Positions 58,428-64,000 of a stretch of DNA of 64,000 nucleotides are shown here, piece after piece; position 1 is the first letter of the stretch, and each line of letters starts with the position of its first letter. The position numbers and the translations under genes were made by a program. The notes beneath the pieces were generated by a model. That model was not told where the DNA came from. It did not search any database and was given only the letters and a program-made list of their open reading frames with translations. The DNA lies in assembly GCF_007565055.1 (NCBI RefSeq), contig NC_044554.1:139437463-139501462 (forward strand), given 5' to 3'. The stretch is from Rhinopithecus roxellana (lineage: Eukaryota; Chordata; Mammalia; Primates; Cercopithecidae).

Positions 58428-61400
58428 TCAACTCCCACTTATGAGTGAGAACAGGTGGTGTTTGATTTTCTATTCCTGTGTTAGTTTGCTGAGAATGATG
58501 GTTTCCAGCTTCATCCATGTCCCTGAAAAGGACATGAGCTGATCCTTTTTTCTGGCTGCATAGTATTCCATGGTGTATATGTGCTACATTTTCTTTATCC
58601 AGTCTATCATTGATGGATATTTGGGTTGGTTCCAAGTCTTTGCTATTGTGAACAGTGCTGTAATAGACATATGTGTGCATGTGTCTTTACAATAGAATGA
58701 TTTATAATCCTTTGTGTAAATACCCAGTAATAAGATTGCTGGGTTAAATGGTATTTCAGGTTATAGATCATTGAGGAATCGCCACACTGTCTTCCACAAT
58801 GGTTGAACTAATTTACACTCCCACCAACAGTATAAATGAGTCCCTATTTCACCAAATCCTCTCCAGCATCTGTTGTTTCCTGACTTTTTAATGATCGCCA
58901 CTCTAACTGGTGTGAGATGGTATCTCATTGTGGTTTTAATTTCATTTCTCTAATGACCAGTGATTATGAGCGTTTTCTCATGTTTGTTGGCTGCATAAAT
59001 ATCTTCTATTGAGAAGTGTCTGTTCATATCCTTAGCCCACTTTTTGATGGAGTTGTTTGCTTTTTTTCTTGTAAATTTGTTTAAGTTGCTTGTAGATTCT
59101 GGATATTAGCCCTTTTGTCAGATAGATTGCAAAAATTTTCTCCCATTCTGTAGGTTGCCTGTTCACTCTGATGATAGTCCATTTTGCTGGGCAGAAGCTC
59201 TTTGGTTTAATTAGATCCCATTTGTCAATTTTGGCTTCTGTTGCCATTGCTTTTGGTGTTTTAGTCATGAAGACTTTGCTCATGCCTATGTCCTGAGTGG
59301 TATTGCTTAGGTTTTCTTCTAGGGTTTTTATTGTTTTAGGTCTTATGTTTATGTCTTTAATCCCTCTTGAGTTAATTTTTGTATAAGGTGTAAGGAAGGG
59401 GTCCAGTTTCAGTTTTCTGCATATGACTAGCCAGTTTTCCCAACACCATTTATTAAATAGGGAATCCTTTCCCCTTTGCTTGTTTGTGTCAGATTTGTCA
59501 AAGATCAGATGGTTGTAAATGTGTGGCATTATTTCTGAGACCTCTGTTCTGTTCCATTGTTCTATATATCTGTTTTGGTACTAGCACCATGCTGTTTTGG
59601 TTACTGTAGCCTTATAGCATAGTTTGAAGTCAAGTGGTGTGATACTTCAAGCTTTGCTCCTTTTGCTAAGGATTGTTTTGACTATACAGGCCCTTTTTTG
59701 GTTCCATATGAACTTTAAAGTAGTTTTTTCTTATTATGTGAAGAAGGTCAATGGTAGCTTGATGGGGATAGCATTGAATCTATAAATTACTTTGGGCAGT
59801 ATGGCCATTTTCACAATATTGATTCTTCCTATCCAAGAGCATGGAGTGTTTTTCCACTTGTTTGTGTCCTCTCTTATTTCCTTGAGCAGTGATTTGTAGT
59901 TCTCCTTGAAGAGGCCCTTCACATCCCTTGTAAGTTATATTCCTAGGTATTTTATTCTCTTTGTAGCAATTCTGAATGGGAGTTCACTCATGATTTGGCT
60001 CTCTGTCTATTATTGGTGCATAGGAATGCTTGTAATTTTTTCACACTGATTTTATATTATGAGACTTTGCTGAAATTGCTTATCAGCTTAAGGAGATTTG
60101 GGGCAGAGATGATGGGGTTTTCTAAATGTACAATCATGTCATCTGCAAACAGAGATAATTTGGCTTCCTCTCTTCCTATTAGAATGCCCTTTATTCCTTT
60201 CTCTCACCTGATTGCCCTGGCCAAACTTACAATATTATGTTGAATAGGAGTGGTGAGAAAGGACATCCTTGTCCTGGTTTTCAAAGGGAATGCTTCCAGC
60301 TTTTACCCATTCAGTATGATATTGACTGTGGGTTTGTCATAAATAGCTCTTCTTGAGATACGTTCCATCAATACCTAGTTTATTCAGAGTTTTTAACATG
60401 AAGGGGTGTTGAATTTTATCAAAGGCCTTTTCTGCATCTATTGAGATAATCATGTGACTCTTGTCATTGGTTCTGTTTACGTGATGGATTGTGGTTATTG
60501 ATTTGTGTATATTGAACCAGCCTTGCCTCACAGGGATGAAGCCAACTTGATTGTGGTGGATAAGCTTTTTGCTATGCTGCTGGATTCAATTTGCCAGTAT
60601 TTTATTGAGGATTTTCACATCGATGTTCATCTTAATATTGGCCTGAAATTGTCTCTATTTGTTGTGTCTCTGTCAGGTTTTGATATCAGCTTGATGCTGA
60701 CCTCATAAAATGAGTTAGGGAGGATTCCCTTTTTTTCTGTTGTTTGGAATAGTTTCAGAAGGAATGATACCAGCTCCCCTTTGTACCTCTGGTAGAATTC
60801 GGCTGTGAATCTGTCTTGTCCTGGACTTTTGATGGCTGGTAGGCTATTAATTACTGCCTCAATTTCAGAACTTGTTATTGGTCTATTCATGGATTCGAAT
60901 TCTTCCTGGTTTAGTCTTGAGAAGGTTTATTTGTCCAGGAATTTATCAATTTCCTTTATATTTTCCATTTTACTTGTGTAGAGGTGTTTGTAGCATTTTC
61001 TGATGGTAGTATGTATTTCTTTGGGATCAGTGGTGATATCCTCTTTATCATTTTTATTGTTTCTATTTGATTCTTCTCTCTTTTCTTCTTTATTAGTATG
61101 GATAGTGATCTATCTATTTTGTTTATCTTTAAAAAAAACAGCTCCTGGATTCATTAAGTTTTTGAAGCCTTTTTCATGTCTTCAGTTCTGCTCTGATCTT
61201 AGTTATTTCTTGTCTTCTGCTAGCTGTTGAATTTGTTTGCTGTTGCTTCTCTAATTCTTTTAGTTGTGATGTTAGGGTGTCAGTCTTATATCTTTCCCCC
61301 TTTCTCCTCTGGGTATTTAATGCTATAAATTTCCCTGTAAACACTACTTCAGCTGTGTCCCAGAGATTCTTGTACATTGTGTCTTTGTTCTCATTGGTTT

Positions 61401-62206
61401 CAGATAACTTATTTATTTCTTCCTTAATTTCATTATTTACTCAGTAGTCATTTAGGAGCAGATTTTTCAGTTTCCATGTAGTTGTGCAGTTTTGAGTGAG
61501 TTTCGTAATCGTGAGTTCTAATTTGATTGCACTGTGGTCTGAGAGACTGTTATGATTTCCATTCTTTTTCATTTGTTGAAGAGTGCTTTACTTCCAATTA
61601 TGTGGTCAATTTTAGATTAAGTGTGATGTGGTGCTGAGAAGAATGTATATTCTGTTGATTTGGGGTGGAGAGTTCTGTAGATGTCTAGTAGGTCCACTTG
61701 GTCCAGAGCTGAGTTCAAGTCCTGAATATCCTTGTTAATTTTTCTGTCTCATTGATCTGTCTAATATTGACAGTGTGGTATTAAAGTCTCCCATTATTAC
61801 TGTGTGGGAGTCTAAATCTCTTTGTAGGTCTTTAAGAACTTGCTTTATGAATCTGAGTGCTCCTGTATTGGTTGCATATATATTTAGGAGAGTTAGCTCT
61901 TCTTGTTGCATTGATCACTTTGCCATTATGTAATGCCCTTTTTGTCTTTTTTGATCTTTGTTTATTTAAAGTCTGTTTTATCAGAGACTATGATTGCAAC
62001 CCCTGCTTTTTTTATCTGCTTTCCATTTTCTTGGAAAATATTCCTTAGCCTATGTGTGTCTTTGCAAGTGAGATGGGTCTCCTGAATACAGCAAACTGAT
62101 GGTCTTGACTCTTTATCCAATTTGCCAGTCTGTGTCTTTTAACTGGGGCATTTAGCCCATTTACATTTAAGGTTAATTTTATTATGTGTGAATTTGATCC
62201 TGTCAT
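58428..62206 (-). pseudogene. LINE-1 ORF2 pseudogene (endonuclease, reverse transcriptase, C-terminal region)
   Basis: The start ATG at 62,206 opens with 'MTGSNSH', the usual ORF2 beginning. The endonuclease region (about 62,206-61,480) is broken early. Reverse transcriptase pieces are visible at 60,890-60,627 ('SPGQDRFTAEFYQRYK'), 60,531-60,337 ('ISIDAEKAFDKIQHPF') and 59,922-59,734. The C-terminal part is at 59,529-58,430. The total span of 3,779 bp is close to the usual 3.8 kb, so there is little net deletion, but at least five frame changes are needed to read across. It would have nicked target DNA and copied L1 RNA. It is not functional now. Confidence 0.94.
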
Positions 62207-62269
62207 TTTGATGCTAGCTGGTTATTTTGCCCGTTAGTTGATGCAGTTCCTTCATAGCATTGATGGTCT

Positions 62270-63369
62270 TTACAATTTGGTATGTTTGTATAGTGTCTGA
62301 TACTGGTTTTTCCTTTCCATATGTAGTGTTTCCTTCAGGAGCTCTTGTAAGGCAGGCCTGGTGGTGACAAAAATCTCTCAGCATTTGCTCGTTTGTAAAT
62401 GATTTTATTTCTCCTTCGTTTATCAAGCTTGAAAATTCTTTTATTTAAGAATGTTGAATATTAGCCCCTACTCTCTTCTGGCTTGTAGGGTTTCTGCAGA
62501 CAAATCTGCTATTAGTCTGATGGGCTTCCCTTTGTGGATAACCTGACCTTTCTCTCTGGCTGCACTTAACATTTTTTTCCTTCATTTCAACCTTGGTGAA
62601 TCTGATGATTATGTGTCTTGGCATTGCTCTTCTCAAGGAGTATCTTTGTGGTGTTCTCTGTATTTTCTGAATTTGAATGTTGGCCTGTCTTGCTAGGTTG
62701 AGGAAGTTCTCCTTGATAATATCCTGAAGAGTGTTTTCCAATTGGTTCTATTCTCCCCATCACTTTCAGGTACACCAATAAAACATAGATTTGGTCTTTT
62801 CACCTCGTCCCATATTTCTTGGAGGCTTTGATCGTTCCTTTTCATTCTTTTTTCTCTAATCTTGTCTTCACACTCTATTTCATTAAATTGATCTTCAATC
62901 TCTGATATTCTTTCTTCCACTTGATCAATTCGGCTATTGATTCTTGTGTATTCATCACGAAGTTCTCGTGCTGTGTTTTTCAGCTCCATCAGGTCATTTA
63001 TGTTCTTCTCTACACTGATTATTCTAGTTAACAATTCCTCTAACCTTTTTTCAAGGTTCTTAGCTTCCTTGTATTTGGTTAGAACACGCTCCTTTAGCTC
63101 GGAGGAGTTTGTTATTACCCACCTTCTGAAGCCTACTTCTGTCAATTCGTCAAACTCATTCTCCATCCAGTTTTGTTCCCTTGCTGGAGAGGAGTTGTGA
63201 TCCTTTGGAGGAGAAGAGGTGTTCTGGTTTTTGGAATTTTCAGCCCTTTTTGCTGGTTTTTCCTCACCTTTGTGGATTTATCTACCTTTGGTATTTGATG
63301 TTGGTGACCTTCGGACGGGGTTTTTGTGTGGATGTCCTTTTTGTTGATGTTGATGCTATTCCTTTCCAT
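62270..63369 (-). pseudogene. LINE-1 ORF1 pseudogene
   Basis: The start at 63,369 ('MERNSININKK') leads a basic N-terminus. After a frameshift, 63,166-62,693 holds 'MENEFDELTEVGFRRW', then a long heptad-rich coiled coil with 'SRIDQVEERISEIEDQ', and the start of the RNA-recognition domain ('SLQEIWDEVKRPNLCFIGVP'). After another frameshift 62,741-62,445 gives 'RQANIQIQKIQRTPQRYS' and 'PRHIIIRFTKVEMKEK', the rest of that domain and the C-terminal domain. An in-frame stop at 62,445 precedes the tail, which ends at a TAA at 62,270-62,272. The normal product is a trimeric RNA-binding chaperone. This copy is broken. Confidence 0.93.
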
Positions 63370-64000
63370 TTGTCAGTTTTTCTTCTAACAGTCAGGACCC
63401 TTTGCTGCAGGTCTGTTGGAGTTTGCTGGAGGTCCACTCCAGACCTCGTTTGCCTGGGTATCACCAGCAGAGGCTGCAGAACAGCAAAGATTGCTGCCTG
63501 CTTATTCCTCTGGAAGTTTCTTCCCAGAGGGGCACTCACCAGATGCCAACCAGAGCTCTCCTGTATGAGGTGTCTGTCGACCCCTGCCAGGAGGTGTCTC
63601 CCAATCAGGAGGTACAGTGGTCAGGGAGCCATTTGAGGAGGAAGTCTGTCCCTTAGCAGAGCTCAAGTGCTGTGATGTGAGATCCACTGCTCTCTTCAGA
63701 GCTGGCAGGCAGGAACATTTAAGTCTGCTGAAGCTGTGCCCACAGCCACCTCTTCCCCTAGATGCTCTATCCCAGGGAGATAGGAGTTTTATCTATAAGC
63801 CCCTGACTAGGGCTGCTGCCTTTCTTTCAGAGATGCCCTGCCCAGACATGAGGAATCTAGAGATGCAGTCTGGCCACAGCAGCTTTGCTGAGCTGTGGTG
63901 GACTCCGCCCAGTTCAAACTTCCTGGCAGCTTTGTTTACACTGTGAGGGGAATACCGCCTACTCAAACCTCAGTAATGGTGGATGCCCCTCCCCCCACCA
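63370..64000 (-). promoter_or_regulatory. LINE-1 5'UTR, promoter-distal part
   Basis: GC-richer sequence upstream of ORF1, in the position and style of a primate L1 5'UTR ('CTCCAGCAAACTCCAACAGA', 'GGAGAGCTCTGGTTGGCATC', 'CTTAGCAGA..GAGCTC'). L1 5'UTRs carry an internal Pol II sense promoter near their 5' end and, in younger families, an antisense promoter. The 5' end itself is past 64,000, so the core promoter is not visible. The plus strand across it has open frames at 63,181-63,636, 63,402-63,656 and 63,617-63,946, which are antisense to L1. Confidence 0.8.

Larger units (their letters stand above)
58163..64000 (-). mobile_element. Near full-length LINE-1 (older L1PA/L1PB type), 5' end beyond the window
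   Basis: Reading on the minus strand: 5'UTR from the window edge to 63,370, ORF1 63,369-62,270, a 63-base spacer, ORF2 62,206-58,428, and a 3'UTR ending 'CCAGAACTTAAACTATAATT' near 58,163. The order and spacing are those of a complete primate L1. ORF1 and ORF2 carry several frameshifts and stops, so it is inactive. The 3'UTR contains a misplaced 53-bp piece of ORF2 (58,334-58,386). It has no 18-bp 3'UTR duplication and is more diverged than the L1s at 41.5 and 51.9 kb, hence older. Confidence 0.95.

Noticed and set aside
1..64000. CRISPR array, operon, phage or bacterial defence system
   Set aside because: The repeats are eukaryotic transposons and microsatellites. No regularly spaced direct repeats with unique spacers and no bacterial gene organisation are present.
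1..64000. tRNA, rRNA, U6, 7SK or other small RNA genes
   Set aside because: Scanning by eye for their well-known conserved blocks found none, apart from tRNA-derived MIR SINEs and 7SL-derived Alus.

Overview
This window looks like intergenic DNA from a primate, and most likely an Old World monkey (family Cercopithecidae). Alu, L1PA-type LINE-1, MaLR/THE1/MST LTRs, Tigger DNA transposons, MIR and L2 fragments make up much of it. The youngest Alus (14,347-14,646, 16,340-16,621 and the second unit at 30,340-30,642) carry the 'CTTGAGCC' / 'CTCAAGCC' variant next to the Alu 5' end and a 'GTGGCCGGATCTC'-type block that I associate with cercopithecid AluYR subfamilies. Two young L1 3'UTRs share an 18-bp tandem duplication. 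The species assignment is inference from memory of the families. I found no host protein-coding gene, tRNA, rRNA, snRNA or CpG island. Every long open frame I could explain belongs to a transposable element or is antisense to one.

Layout. 1-9,500: old L1M fragments in both orientations, split by an MST LTR and an AluS, with MIR pieces. 9,899-10,625: a short L1PA insertion with an internal inversion and an 18-bp target-site duplication. 11,625-13,725: an ERV-L remnant on the minus strand (MLT2 LTR, dUTPase-like region, integrase). 13,735-17,440: a nest of MaLR internal sequence, MLT1 LTR, a Tigger2 transposon, a second duplicated piece of that Tigger and two young Alus. 17,910-22,450: old L1M on the plus strand with a THE1 LTR inside. 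23,026-41,479: mostly unassigned AT-rich DNA with scattered Alu, MIR, L2, MST and L1M pieces. 41,480-44,168: a young inverted L1 with two intact half-frames of ORF2. 45,167-48,216: two 624-bp inverted-repeat arms with about 99% identity. 46,800-50,985: old L1M. 51,170-53,560: an old L1 with a young 5'-truncated L1 inside. 53,561-58,162: unassigned DNA plus old L1M. 58,163-64,000: a near full-length, decayed L1 on the minus strand that runs off the window in its 5'UTR.

How the parts relate. The window is a record of successive insertions rather than a set of cooperating genes. The most notable structures are rearrangements: the 624-bp inverted duplication that interrupts an old L1, a 53-bp exact copy of ORF2 sequence placed in the 3'UTR of the same L1, a duplicated Tigger segment, two independent twin-priming L1 insertions, and a composite Alu. 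I did not find a convincing new biological system. These rearrangements are the items worth checking.
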